Part shown: positions 54,547-63,337 of the stretch, one piece after another
Numbering within the stretch: the stretch's first letter is position 1
How the letters are laid out: each line of letters opens with the position of its first letter
Assembly: GCF_030814715.1 (NCBI RefSeq)
Contig: NZ_JAUSVO010000004.1
Span: 186,001 to 250,000, forward strand
DNA length: 64,000 bases
Reading direction: 5' to 3'
DNA from: Kaistia dalseonensis
GTDB lineage: Bacteria; Pseudomonadota; Alphaproteobacteria; Rhizobiales; Kaistiaceae
Made by a program: the position numbers and the translations under genes
Notes under the pieces: generated by a model
What the model was told of the DNA's origin: nothing
Seen by the model: the letters and a program-made list of their open reading frames with translations, nothing else
Database searches by the model: none

Positions 54547-55244
54547 GACGCACGCGCCTGACGGCATCGGAAGAGATTTCGATCCTGCTGGCTCGGGGTC
54601 TGGGACGCTGACAGAGCGATGACGGAAAGAGGGCCCGATCTCGTCTGAACGACCCGCGGGGCGTGTCGTCGCGCCAAGCCTTGCCTGTACAGCGTGGGGC
54701 TGCGGCCGGCTTGGAGCGATGGCGATCTCGACTGCAACGAAGGAACAGCAGTGGTCGCACCTGCCGGCCGCTGGCTTCGGCATGGGAGTCATTGGACTGC
54801 CCGCACCTTCATCACGAAGCGCTTCGCACAAGCTCCGGATCACATGCCGCCATCCCCGGTGCAGAACTCTGGGCATTGGGGTGGCTATATCTCGGTGTGC
54901 GATCCGGCGTTTCCGGTGCCGCCTTGAGAAGCGAAATGCAAGCTCGGCAACCGGGCGACAACGTTGGAGCCGGATCACATCGGCTTCTTCGGTCTGCCGA
55001 GGCCTGCCAGTGTGAGTGGTATCGCCGATGTATGAGTTTGCAATTCAACAATTAATAGTTGATCGGATTGATTGATTCTTGTCAAAGACATCCCACAATC
55101 TGCAACTCAAGGACGATTTTCTACTCCTGTTCTTGTTCGGATCGGCAATTAAGGATTGCTTTTCCTGTCATTGCATACTAATTGGAGTAGGGGCGGGATT
55201 TTGTTAACCATTGGCGTTAGTCAACTTGGTGGTCGCAACGCAAG
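54547..55244. other. 700-base gap with no recognisable gene
   Basis: The first part keeps normal G+C and has only short or overlapping frames with no family resemblance. From about 55030 the sequence turns AT-rich (for example ATTCAACAATTAATAGTTG). I see no tRNA, IS end, CRISPR repeat or strong terminator. It might hold decayed coding sequence or a regulatory RNA, but nothing supports either. Confidence 0.5.
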
Positions 55245-55415
55245 ATGCTCTTGATTCTGTTTCCGTCGCTGAAGTGGCCCCTCTTCTGGCTTGGGGAACG
55301 CGAGGCTGTTGATCAGGACCTTTCGTTCAGGCGGAACGTCTGGGTCGGCGCGGTGCTGATAAGCGTCCTCGCCTGGATCGGAATCATCTGGAGCGTCATC
55401 GCGTTCTTCAGCTGA
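55245..55415 (+). CDS. Possible small membrane protein (56 residues)
   Basis: An ATG opens a 56-codon frame that begins MLLILFPSLKWPLFWLG and ends with a hydrophobic helix VWVGAVLISVLAWIGIIWSVIAF before the stop. The start follows GGTGGTCGCAACGCAAG, with only a weak ribosome site. G+C and codon use look like the surrounding genes even though the upstream gap is AT-rich, and the helix is plausible for a single-pass or hairpin membrane protein. Chance cannot be excluded for such a short frame. It converges with the SDR gene. Confidence 0.4.
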   Translation: MLLILFPSLKWPLFWLGEREAVDQDLSFRRNVWVGAVLISVLAWIGIIWSVIAFFS

Positions 55416-55475
55416 TAGCCGGTGATCTGGTCCGACTGAGCGGCCCCGAACCGGGAGCGGTCGGTCGCTTGGTGA

Positions 55476-56225
55476 TCAGCCGGCCAAGCCGACGCGCTTT
55501 CTGAAGTCCTGGTCGCGAATGTCGATCTCGCGTCCTGCCAGATCGTCGGCCTCCTCAGTGCAGAGATAGGCGATTGCGCGGGCCGGATCTGCCGGGTTCG
55601 CCAGTGATTCACGCGGCAGCCGGCTCACCGGATTGATGCCCGATGCGCGGATTTCCGCCTGCATGCCCGTATCAACCACTCCCGGCGCGAAGCCGAAGGA
55701 GCGGATGCCGCGTCCGCCATATTCAAGCGCGATCGAGCGGGTCAGCATGGCGAGGCCGGCCTTGGCGGCACAATAGGCGCTCCAGCCTTCGAGCGGCTGA
55801 TGCGCGGCGCCGGAGGAGAGATTGACGATCCGGCCGCCGCTCCGCCTCAGCATGCCCGGCAGCACGGCGCGCGTGACCGCCGCGGCGCCGACCAGCGTCG
55901 TCGATATGTTCGCCGCCCATGCGGCGGGATCGGTCTCGTGCAGCAGACCGATCGGCTGGACCATCCCCGCATTGTTGACGAGGATCGTGACCGGGCCGAG
56001 AGCAGCCTCGACGCTGGCGATGGCCTGCTCGACCGACGCCTGATCGGCGACATCGCAGGCAACGGCATGCGCGCTCCCGCCGATCTGCCGCGCGATCGCT
56101 TCCGCGTCGGCCAGATGCCGTGCCGACACCGCAACGCGGTAGCCCCGGCCTGCGAGATGCAGGGCGGTTGCAGCGCCGATGCCGCGCGCCGCGCCCGTTA
56201 CGAGGACGATCTCTCCATCCGACAT
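55476..56225 (-). CDS. Short-chain dehydrogenase/reductase
   Basis: A 249-residue classical SDR with cofactor loop TGAARGIGAATALHL, ILVNNAGMVQP, catalytic Ser in IVNLSSGAAHQ and Tyr/Lys in YCAAK. The chosen ATG lies 2 bases after the mutarotase stop; one 6 codons earlier overlaps that gene. It is the last gene of the second sugar operon. The C-terminus (AGREIDIRDQDFRKRVG) is unlike FabG, so a sugar or sugar-acid substrate is more likely. Confidence 0.88.
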   Translation of the reverse strand: MSDGEIVLVTGAARGIGAATALHLAGRGYRVAVSARHLADAEAIARQIGGSAHAVACDVADQASVEQAIASVEAALGPVTILVNNAGMVQPIGLLHETDPAAWAANISTTLVGAAAVTRAVLPGMLRRSGGRIVNLSSGAAHQPLEGWSAYCAAKAGLAMLTRSIALEYGGRGIRSFGFAPGVVDTGMQAEIRASGINPVSRLPRESLANPADPARAIAYLCTEEADDLAGREIDIRDQDFRKRVGLAG

Positions 56226-56227
56226 GA

Positions 56228-56542
56228 TCAATCCATGTGCCATTGCAGCGGCAGCAGGAAGGGAAAGCCCGTCCGCTCGTCGCTCTCGATTTTCATGATC
56301 GGCGCCATCGAGGCGCCCCAGCGCGCATTGACCGGGTCATCCTTCAGGATGGCGATGGTCTTTTGCAGATCGTCGGTCTCGAAATAGCCGATGAGCTTCA
56401 GGCCGAGGCGGAAGATCGAATAGTTGCGGATGCCGGCGGCCTTGAGCGCCTCGGTCATCTCCGGCCAGATTTCGTCGTGACGCTGTTTGTATTCGTCCTC
56501 ATAGCCCGGTCGGACTTCCAGCACCCAAGCATAATGTCCCAT
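56228..56542 (-). CDS. L-rhamnose mutarotase family protein
   Basis: A 104-residue dimeric alpha-beta-barrel protein. The family pattern is HYAWVLEVRPGYEDEYKQRHDEIWPEM, IRNYSIFRLGLKLIGYFE and the late PVNARWGASMAPIMK. RhaM/RhaU enzymes interconvert the alpha and beta anomers of L-rhamnose, and related forms act on L-fucose. A GAGGAG site precedes the ATG, 9 bases after the decarboxylase-type gene. It points to a 6-deoxy-L-sugar, or a related sugar, as the operon's substrate. No rhaA, B or D genes are here, so the sugar need not be L-rhamnose. Confidence 0.92.
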   Translation of the reverse strand: MGHYAWVLEVRPGYEDEYKQRHDEIWPEMTEALKAAGIRNYSIFRLGLKLIGYFETDDLQKTIAILKDDPVNARWGASMAPIMKIESDERTGFPFLLPLQWHMD

Positions 56543-56551
56543 GGTCGCTCC

Positions 56552-57331
56552 TCAGGCGAGATAATCGTGAACGATGCGGCCGGGCACGAGCGTGAAATCG
56601 GCACGCCAATGCATGCCGTCCAGCATGTCGACCACGGGCAGGCGATGGATCGGCGCCTGCGCGTTCGGGCGAAGCTCGACGGTACACGGGCCGCTCCAGC
56701 ATTCGTGCACTACGACCTCGGCCAGTCGCCGCGCCGTCAGCTGGCGGATCGCCGGGCGGGCGTCGATATGGTCCACGACCTTCAGGTTGATGTTCTCGGC
56801 AAAGTCGAAATGGCGCGTCAGGCTTGCCAGCGTATCGCGGCGCTGCTTGTAGGGCAGGGTGCCCGTCAGAATGTCGATGCCATTGCGGGCGACCGTTCCG
56901 ACCACCAGATCGCCGCGCATCTCGAGCTTCGGTTCGCCGAGCTTCTTGGGCTGGCCGTGCATTTCGCGGCCATGCACGACGCCGACATCGGAAGAAAGGA
57001 ACAGATAGGGCGAATAGGAGCCCTCGACCACGCCGGGCAGGCGGCAGCCGATCGATACATTGCTCTCGCCATAGGGGCCGAGCCACTCCGTATCGTTCAT
57101 CTTGTAGACATGGGCGAGGACGATGTCGCTCGTCGGCTCCAGTGGCGGCGGCAGAAGGCGGGCAACCGCTTCCTCCGTGGTGCGCCACACCAGAGTCAGC
57201 ACCTCGACATTGCGGAATGTGAAGGGGAAGGGCGGCACCGTCGGCGCATCCCAAGGCGTCGAGAAGCCGGGCGAGAGGATGTCATCGATCGTCAGGCGGT
57301 CGAGCCCGCCATTCCGCAGATCCTTGCTCAT
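56552..57331 (-). CDS. Acetoacetate decarboxylase-family protein
   Basis: A 259-residue protein with PWDAPTVPPFPFTFRNVEVLTLVWRT at the N-terminus and YKMNDTEWLGPYGESNVS. The Schiff-base-lysine region is HGQPKKLGEPKLE, as in acetoacetate decarboxylase (Lys115 type). Related members carry out aldolase or hydratase chemistry on 2-keto acids. In a sugar operon it may decarboxylate or cleave a beta-keto or 2,4-diketo acid. Its ATG overlaps the SDR stop as ATGA. The reaction is inferred; the family assignment is good. Confidence 0.85.
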   Translation of the reverse strand: MSKDLRNGGLDRLTIDDILSPGFSTPWDAPTVPPFPFTFRNVEVLTLVWRTTEEAVARLLPPPLEPTSDIVLAHVYKMNDTEWLGPYGESNVSIGCRLPGVVEGSYSPYLFLSSDVGVVHGREMHGQPKKLGEPKLEMRGDLVVGTVARNGIDILTGTLPYKQRRDTLASLTRHFDFAENINLKVVDHIDARPAIRQLTARRLAEVVVHECWSGPCTVELRPNAQAPIHRLPVVDMLDGMHWRADFTLVPGRIVHDYLA

Positions 57332-58134
57332 GCCGTCGGCTCCTTGGCGAAGCGCGCCTCCTTGGGCGGCGCCACGCCATAGCCGACGAAACCGCCGGTC
57401 ACATTGATCAGTTCGCCCGTGACGAAGGAGGCCCCCGGCGAGACGACGTAGGAAACGGCGGCCGCGACATCGGCCGGCCGGCACCAGCGCCCGACCGGAA
57501 TGGTCTTCAGGACCTGTGCTTCGAAGGCCTCCCAGCTGAGGCCGAGCTTTTCCGCCTTCTCGCGAAACTGCTTCTCCATGCCCGTGCCCGGCCCGACATG
57601 GCCTGGCGCGACGCCATTGACGGTGACGCCATAGGCCGCTAGTTCGACGGCGAGGCACTGGGTCAGGCCCCAGAGCGCGTTCTTCGAGGCGATGTAGGCG
57701 CTCGAATAGGGATTGCCGAAATTGAGCCGGGTGATGATGTTGACGATGCGGCCACGCTCGGCCGCCATCATGGCGCGCGCCGCGGCGCGGCAGGCGAGAA
57801 ACGGTCCGCGCGTATTGACGCGCTGGATGCGGTCCCATTCCTCGGGCGTCGTATCGACGACAAGCTTCTGCAGATGGATGCCTGCCGCATTGACGAGCGC
57901 GTCCAGGCGGCCATGGCGCGCGAGCACACCCTCGAAAGCGGCCTCGACCGAGGCCTCGTCGGTAATGTCGAGGCCCACGGCCTCGCCACCGATTTCGGCG
58001 GCGACCGTTCCGGCCTTCGCCATGTCATGGTCGGCGGCGATGACGTGGAAGCCATCGGCCGCGAGGCGGCGCGCGATCTCCGCGCCGATGCCGCCGGCCC
58101 CGCCCGTCACGAGCGCAATGGCGCGGTCCGTCAT
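57328..58134 (-). CDS. Short-chain dehydrogenase/reductase
   Basis: A 268-residue SDR with cofactor loop TGGAGGIGAEIARRL, the aspartate-type AADHD after the second strand (NAD preference), LVNAAGIHLQKLV, and Tyr/Lys in YIASK. The stretch before it, IVNIITRLNFGNP, has Thr/Arg where the catalytic Ser usually is, which is worth noting. Both ends overlap neighbours by four bases (ATGA). L-fucose and L-rhamnose dehydrogenases of the oxidative pathway are of this class, so it may oxidise the incoming sugar or its acid. Confidence 0.87.
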   Translation of the reverse strand: MTDRAIALVTGGAGGIGAEIARRLAADGFHVIAADHDMAKAGTVAAEIGGEAVGLDITDEASVEAAFEGVLARHGRLDALVNAAGIHLQKLVVDTTPEEWDRIQRVNTRGPFLACRAAARAMMAAERGRIVNIITRLNFGNPYSSAYIASKNALWGLTQCLAVELAAYGVTVNGVAPGHVGPGTGMEKQFREKAEKLGLSWEAFEAQVLKTIPVGRWCRPADVAAAVSYVVSPGASFVTGELINVTGGFVGYGVAPPKEARFAKEPTA

Positions 58135-58943
58135 GAAAGCCACTCCCAAACAAGGTCCCTGAGGTCGATCGTCTCGGTCAGCACGTCGTCGTGCAGCCCG
58201 TCCATATAGTCCTGATGCACATATTCGAGCGTCAGATAGCCGTCATAGCCGGCCGCCCGCAGCGTCCCGAGCATGGCGCCCATATTGATGGTGCCGAGCG
58301 AAAGCTTGCTTTGCAGCACGCCCGGCCGCGCCTGCCGCAGATGCACATGGGCGGCATGCGGCGCGAGGACGTCGATTTCCTCCTGCCGATAGCCGAGGCA
58401 GACGAAGTGGGCATAGTCGAGCGTCAGCTTCAGTCCCGGCACGCGGTCGAGCAGGTCGAGCACGAGTGTCGGCGTCTCGATATAGGAATGGACATGCGGC
58501 TCGATGGTGAGCGTGATGCCGCCGTCGCCGGCAATGTCGACGAGATGGCGGAGGCTCTCGGCCGAAGCGGCGAGCGCATCGGCGCGGTTCTGCCCGCGAT
58601 TGATCACGCCCGGCAGCACGAACACCGTAGGCACGCCGGCCTGCTTGGCGAAGCGGACGACCTGGCGGAAATCGGCTTCATTGGCGGCGCGATGCGTGGG
58701 GTCGGCCAGGTTCCGGTCGGCCAGGTTGTCGCCGAACAGATGATAGAGGTTCGGCAATTCGACGCCGAGGCCGAGCACCTTGTCCGCGACGCGCTGCGGA
58801 TCGGCGACCAGCGCCGCCTTGTCGAGCGCCGGGCGAAAGAAATAGCCGAGGTCGAGCGCGCCAATGCCGAGCACGGAGGAGAGCCCGGCGGCCTCCTTGA
58901 GCGTGCAGCCGCGCAGCGACCATGAGGCGAGCGAGAGCTTCAT
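58131..58943 (-). CDS. Sugar phosphate isomerase/epimerase (xylose-isomerase-like TIM barrel)
   Basis: A 270-residue barrel starting KLSLASWSLRGCTLKEAAGL. Candidate metal or acid residues are in TIEPHVHSYIET, LTLDYAHFVCLG, HAAHVHLRQARPG and LTLEYVHQDYMDG. It would isomerise a keto-sugar or cleave one. The ATG is one codon after an in-frame GTG; both follow the dehydrogenase stop by a few bases. Its stop overlaps the SDR start as ATGA. The class is clear, the reaction unknown. Confidence 0.85.
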   Translation of the reverse strand: MKLSLASWSLRGCTLKEAAGLSSVLGIGALDLGYFFRPALDKAALVADPQRVADKVLGLGVELPNLYHLFGDNLADRNLADPTHRAANEADFRQVVRFAKQAGVPTVFVLPGVINRGQNRADALAASAESLRHLVDIAGDGGITLTIEPHVHSYIETPTLVLDLLDRVPGLKLTLDYAHFVCLGYRQEEIDVLAPHAAHVHLRQARPGVLQSKLSLGTINMGAMLGTLRAAGYDGYLTLEYVHQDYMDGLHDDVLTETIDLRDLVWEWLS

Positions 58944-58949
58944 CACCGG

Positions 58950-59993
58950 TCAGACCTTCTCCATGCGGCCGCTGGCGGCCGAACGGTACATGGCATCGAG
59001 CACCTCGACCGCCCGCATGCCGACAAGGCCGGGGGAGGGATTGGGCGGGGTGCGGCCCAGGCAATAATCGACCAGCAATCCCACCGGCCGGGTGCAGCTA
59101 TAGGCGCCATCGCCGGGCTGCATCGGGACGATGACATCCGTGCCGTCGCGGCGGCTCACCTCCAGCCGCTCGCGCTCGATATCGAGCAGCAGCATGCCTT
59201 CGGTTCCGAAGATGCGCAGGTCGATCTGGAAGCTGCGATGCTTCGGGACCGTGGACGCGCCGGAGAGCGACGCAGTCGCGCCATTGGCGAAGCGCACGAC
59301 GGCCGCGTCGTAATAATCGACACCGGCTGGCGAACGGCCGACCGCCGCGAAGACTTCGGCCGGATCCAGATCGGCGATCTTGAACAGCAGCCCGAGCGCA
59401 TGGACAAGCTGGCCCCAGCCATAGCCACCGGCCCGTTTCGGATCGGCCCAGGTGGAGGCCGGCGGGCGGAACATCGCCCCTTCCGTCTCCTTCATCGGCT
59501 GGCCGGCCATCAGGTCGTCGAGCGCCGAAGCCATCTGCAGCACGACATGCTCGACCCGGCCGATCCTGCCCTCGACAATGAGCTCGGCCGCGCGATCGCT
59601 GTAATCCTTGAAGTTCCAGCCATAGGGCACGATCACTTCGCGCCCATGGGCCTTGGCCTCGGCGACGATGTCGCGGGCGTCCGAGGCCGTGGTCGCGAGC
59701 GGCTTTTCGACCAGCACGTGACAGCCGGAGCGGATCGCGGCGATCGCATGCTCATGATGCAGGACATGCGGGGAGGCGATGATGACGCCGTCGAGCTCGA
59801 CGGCCCCGAGCATCTCGCGATAGTCCTCGAAGCCATGCGGAATGTCGAAGCGGGCCTGCAATTGCGCGAGTTCGTCGGCGCCCAGCCGGTTGACCGCGAC
59901 GAGTTCGCAATCGGGATTGCTCTTCAGGAGCGGAATGTGGTTTTCGACTGCCCACCAGCCGGCGCCGATAATGCCGATCCGTGCGGGTCTCAT
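58950..59993 (-). CDS. Gfo/Idh/MocA family oxidoreductase
   Basis: A 347-residue sugar dehydrogenase with RIGIIGAGWWAVENHIPLL (Rossmann loop), VIIASPHVLHHEHAIAAI, the signature VEKPLAT with its Lys, and GYGWGQLVHALGLLFKI with the usual His region. There is no added tail, unlike the similar gene of the first sugar operon. Its ATG overlaps the GntR stop by four bases. It probably oxidises a pyranose or the corresponding lactone. Confidence 0.9.
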   Translation of the reverse strand: MRPARIGIIGAGWWAVENHIPLLKSNPDCELVAVNRLGADELAQLQARFDIPHGFEDYREMLGAVELDGVIIASPHVLHHEHAIAAIRSGCHVLVEKPLATTASDARDIVAEAKAHGREVIVPYGWNFKDYSDRAAELIVEGRIGRVEHVVLQMASALDDLMAGQPMKETEGAMFRPPASTWADPKRAGGYGWGQLVHALGLLFKIADLDPAEVFAAVGRSPAGVDYYDAAVVRFANGATASLSGASTVPKHRSFQIDLRIFGTEGMLLLDIERERLEVSRRDGTDVIVPMQPGDGAYSCTRPVGLLVDYCLGRTPPNPSPGLVGMRAVEVLDAMYRSAASGRMEKV

Positions 59994-60703
59994 GGCTTCA
60001 TTTCCATAGCGGCAACCGTCGATTGATGAACATTGGCCATGTGGCGGATCATGCCTTCCTGCGCCGCGTCGGGATCGCGCGCCGCGAGCGCCGACACGAT
60101 GATCTCGTGATCGGCAAAGGACTGAGACAGGACGCCCGGTGTCTCCGCCGCGATCCGCCTATATTCCATGCCGAGCACGTAGAGCGAGGTCGAGACACGC
60201 ACGAGGAACGGATTGCCCGTCGCTTCGGAGATGGTGCGGTGAAACTCGACATCCGAGACACGAAAGCCGATCGGGTCGGCGAGCAGGTCGCGCTGCACGA
60301 TCAGCAGGTTCTTCAGCCGGTCAATATCGGCATCGGAAATCCGCTCCGCCGCCATGCGGCCGATGGCGCCGTCGATCAGGCGGCGCGACTCGTAGAGCGC
60401 GTTGACGTTCTCTTCGTTGAGGGTGATCAGAAGCTGCAGCGGGCCGAGCAGGTCGGAGGCCTCGAGCGAGGTGACATAGATGCCGCCACCCTGCCGCACC
60501 TTGAGCACGCCCAGGATCTGGAGCCCGCGCAGCGCCTCCCTGACACTCGGGCGGCTGACCTGCATCAAGGTCGCGAGCTCGCGCTCGGGCGGGAGCTGGT
60601 CACCCGGCTTCAGATTCTTGGTCCGCACCAGGTCGAGCAACTTCTTGGCCACCTGCTCGGCGACGGAACTGCGTTCGATGGGTGCGAAATCCGATGAGCT
60701 CAC
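59990..60703 (-). CDS. GntR-family regulator, FadR/FCD type
   Basis: A regulator of about 237 residues. The N-terminal winged helix has SVAEQVAKKLLDLVRTKNLKPGDQLPPERELATLMQVSRPSVREAL (family marker given in part). The helical FCD domain has LYESRRLIDGAIGRMAAE, FRVSDVEFHRTISEATGNP and HEIIVSALAARDPDAA, with Asp/His metal-ligand candidates. I prefer a GTG start with AGAAGGA 8 bases upstream. The in-frame TTG at 60730 immediately follows the permease stop. It lies inside the operon between permease and dehydrogenase genes and probably senses a sugar acid. Confidence 0.88.
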   Translation of the reverse strand: MSSSDFAPIERSSVAEQVAKKLLDLVRTKNLKPGDQLPPERELATLMQVSRPSVREALRGLQILGVLKVRQGGGIYVTSLEASDLLGPLQLLITLNEENVNALYESRRLIDGAIGRMAAERISDADIDRLKNLLIVQRDLLADPIGFRVSDVEFHRTISEATGNPFLVRVSTSLYVLGMEYRRIAAETPGVLSQSFADHEIIVSALAARDPDAAQEGMIRHMANVHQSTVAAMEMKP

Positions 60704-60730
60704 GTCCGATATCCTTCTCGCCCCATTCAA

Positions 60731-61726
60731 TTATTCGCCCAGGGCGCGGGTGCGGATCTGGTCGAGGCTGACAGCCAGCATGAGCACGACGCCGCGTGTG
60801 ACGTCCTGCCAGAAGCTCGATACGTTGAGAAGGGTAAGGCCGTTATTGAGCGTGCCGAGGATCAGCACGGCAACCAGCGTGCCCCAGACGCTGCCCCGGC
60901 CGCCATTGAGGCTCGTGCCGCCCAGGATGATCGCGGCGATCACGGTGAGGAGTTGCGCGCCGGCAGCGTTCGGGCCGGCGGCACCCAGCATGGCGCCGAG
61001 CACCGTGCCGGCGATCGCGCCGGAGACGGCCGATATCACATAGAGGCTGATCAGCGTCTTCTCGAGCGGGATGCCGATCAGGCGCGCCGCTTCGGCGTTG
61101 CCGCCGGCGGCATAGATGAAGCGGCCGAAGCGCATGCGCGTCATCACCACCCAGAGGACGAGGAACATCGCCATCATCAGGATGAACGGGACGGGAACGC
61201 CGAAGACGCGCCCCGCGCCGATCCAGTTGAAGCCCGGGACGCTCAGCGGACGGGTCAGGCCGCCGGTGAGCACCAGCGCGATGCCGGAAATGATGCTCAT
61301 CATGCCGAGCGTCACGATCAGCGGGTTGAGCCGGAGGCGCGTCGTGAACAGGCCGTTGATGACACCGATGATGGCGGCGACGACGAGCGCGATCGCAACG
61401 GCAATCCAGATCGGGATGCCGGCCGTGTAGAGCATCGAAATCACGACGCCCGTCAGCCCAGCGATCGCGGCGACCGAGAGATCGAGCCCGCCGGCGATGA
61501 TGAGCGGCGTCCCGGCTGCTGCCATCAGGCCGATATAGGCGACGTTGCCGCCGATCTGCAGCATGTTCCTGAGCGTCATGAAGAAGGGCGACAGCACGGA
61601 AAAGATCAGGACGAGCAACAGATAGAACACGCCGAGCATGGCGACGCCGGACCAAGGCCGCCCAAAGAGCGCGGCCATGCGCTGCCTGGTGCTGGTGGCG
61701 GGGGAGGTATCGAGAGCACGGGCCAT
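60731..61726 (-). CDS. Sugar ABC transporter permease (RbsC type)
   Basis: A 331-residue permease with about ten hydrophobic helices. It has the CUT2 markers TPLIIAGGLDLSVAAIAGLTGV, NPLIVTLGMMSIISGIAL, RFIYAAGGNAEAARLIGIPL and AIILGGTSLNGGRGSVWGT. The ATG giving MARALDTSP is used, with a GGGA site upstream. It is 13 bases after the ATPase stop. It imports a pentose or hexose with the neighbouring ATPase and binding protein. Confidence 0.94.
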   Translation of the reverse strand: MARALDTSPATSTRQRMAALFGRPWSGVAMLGVFYLLLVLIFSVLSPFFMTLRNMLQIGGNVAYIGLMAAAGTPLIIAGGLDLSVAAIAGLTGVVISMLYTAGIPIWIAVAIALVVAAIIGVINGLFTTRLRLNPLIVTLGMMSIISGIALVLTGGLTRPLSVPGFNWIGAGRVFGVPVPFILMMAMFLVLWVVMTRMRFGRFIYAAGGNAEAARLIGIPLEKTLISLYVISAVSGAIAGTVLGAMLGAAGPNAAGAQLLTVIAAIILGGTSLNGGRGSVWGTLVAVLILGTLNNGLTLLNVSSFWQDVTRGVVLMLAVSLDQIRTRALGE

Positions 61727-61739
61727 CAGTTGAAATCCC

Positions 61740-63266
61740 TCAGGCTGCCGAAAAGGCAGGATCATTGCCGGTTGCGGCCATCAGCTCGGCCGGCTTGGCG
61801 CCGCGCGTGAACTGGCCGACGATGCGTCCGCGGTCGAGCACGAGGGAGCGGTCGCTGACGCCCGCCACCTCCTCGACATCGGAGGAAAGGATGAGGACGG
61901 CATAGCCGCGATTGGCGAGCTCGCGCAGCTTGCCGTAGATCTCGCGCCGCGCGCCGACATCGACGCCGCGGGTCGGCTCCTCCAGGATCAGGAGCTTGAC
62001 GCCCTCGACGAGCCAGCGTGCGATGCAAACCTTCTGCTGGTTGCCGCCGGAGAGCGTGCGGAGCGTCTGCTCGGGCCCACGCGTGCGGATGCCGAGATCC
62101 TCGATCCAGCGTTTGGCGTGGCGCGATTCATCGCTTTGCGAGACGAAAAGGCCGCGCTCGAAACGCTCCTGGAAGGAGAGGGCGATGTTCTCGCGCACGG
62201 TCAGATCGGCGATGATGCCTTCCTTCTTGCGCTCTGCGGCGACGAAGCCGATGCCGGCGAGCTTGCCGGCGCGCGCCGAGCGCGGCCTGTAGACCTGCCC
62301 GCCGAGGCGAACCTCCGAACCCTTGACCGGTCCGAGCGCGCCATAGAGCGCGCGGCCCAGCACCTCAACGCCCGAGCCGACGAGGCCGAATATGCCGAGG
62401 ATCTCGCCCTGGCGGACGGTGAAACCGACCTCCTCGATCTTGCCGGGAATGGAGAGGCGGTCGACATGCAGGATTTCTTCGCCGGCCGCGATCGATGCGC
62501 CGACGTCATAAAGGTCGTCGACCGTGTTGCCGAGCATGGCGGCGAGCACATCGGCGCGGCTGGTCCGGGCGGTCGCGAAATTGCCGGCATTGCGGCCATC
62601 GCGCAGCACGACGATGCGGTCCGAGATTTCGAAGACCTCGTTCAGATAATGCGAGATGTAGATGACGGAGACCTGGCTCGCCTGCAGGCGGCGGATGATC
62701 TTGAAGATCATCTTGGCTTCCTGCTCGGTCAACGCGGCCGTCGGCTCGTCCATGACGAGGATGCGCGCCTTGCCGGCGAGCGCGCGCGCGATCTCCACGA
62801 TGCGCTGCTCCGCCACTGGCAGGTTCTTGACCAGTTCGTCCGGCGCGATGCTGGGAAAACCGAGCTGGTCGAGAAGTTCGCGCGAACGCCGCCGCATTGC
62901 ATCGCCATCGACCTGGTTGAGGCCGAACCTGCGCCGTATCGGCATGTCGCCGAGGAAGATGTTCTCCGCAACCGTCATGTCCGGCATGACGGAAATTTCC
63001 TGCGGCAGGAGCTTCACGCCGGCAGCGACCGCTTCGCTCGGCGAGCCGAACACGACCTCCTCGCCGTCGATCCGGATCGAGCCCGCGTCGCGATTATAGA
63101 GGCCGGTCAATATCTTCATCAGGGTGGACTTGCCGGCGCCGTTGGAGCCGAGCAGCGCAACCACTTCGCCCGGGTCGACGGTCAGGTCGACATCGGCGAG
63201 GACGGGAACATTGCCGAAAGACTTGCCGATGCCATGCATACCGAGGCGCGGAATCGTGGTCGCCAT
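61740..63266 (-). CDS. Sugar ABC transporter ATPase, double domain (RbsA type)
   Basis: A 508-residue fusion of two ATPase domains. Domain 1 has Walker A GSNGAGKST, QEISVMPDMTVAENIFLG and Walker B ILVMDEPTAAL. Domain 2 has the degenerate loop GLVGSGVEVL, FVAAERKKEG, signature LSGGNQQKVCIARW and Walker B LLILEEPTRGVDVGAR. This is the usual RbsA layout, with only domain 1 fully competent. AGGTGAG lies 5 bases before the ATG. A hairpin separates it from the binding-protein gene. Confidence 0.95.
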   Translation of the reverse strand: MATTIPRLGMHGIGKSFGNVPVLADVDLTVDPGEVVALLGSNGAGKSTLMKILTGLYNRDAGSIRIDGEEVVFGSPSEAVAAGVKLLPQEISVMPDMTVAENIFLGDMPIRRRFGLNQVDGDAMRRRSRELLDQLGFPSIAPDELVKNLPVAEQRIVEIARALAGKARILVMDEPTAALTEQEAKMIFKIIRRLQASQVSVIYISHYLNEVFEISDRIVVLRDGRNAGNFATARTSRADVLAAMLGNTVDDLYDVGASIAAGEEILHVDRLSIPGKIEEVGFTVRQGEILGIFGLVGSGVEVLGRALYGALGPVKGSEVRLGGQVYRPRSARAGKLAGIGFVAAERKKEGIIADLTVRENIALSFQERFERGLFVSQSDESRHAKRWIEDLGIRTRGPEQTLRTLSGGNQQKVCIARWLVEGVKLLILEEPTRGVDVGARREIYGKLRELANRGYAVLILSSDVEEVAGVSDRSLVLDRGRIVGQFTRGAKPAELMAATGNDPAFSAA

Positions 63267-63296
63267 CAGTCTCACCTTGAGAATTCGGGAAATGGT

Positions 63297-63322
63297 CCGG
63301 CGGGACCTTGCTGTCCCGCCGG
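63297..63322 (-). terminator. Hairpin between binding-protein and ATPase genes (attenuator or 3' stabiliser)
   Basis: A perfect 10-base inverted repeat CCGGCGGGAC and GTCCCGCCGG with a CTTGCT loop lies 15 bases after the stop of the binding-protein gene in the sense of transcription. No T-run follows, so it more likely protects the upstream mRNA or reduces read-through than ends transcription. Confidence 0.7.
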
Positions 63323-63337
63323 CTCGTCGAATGCCGA

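Noticed and set aside
53278-54978. Open minus-strand frame of 566 codons across ATPase 2 and the gap after it
   Set aside because: Shadow of the ATPase gene; the part within the gap has no recognisable protein.
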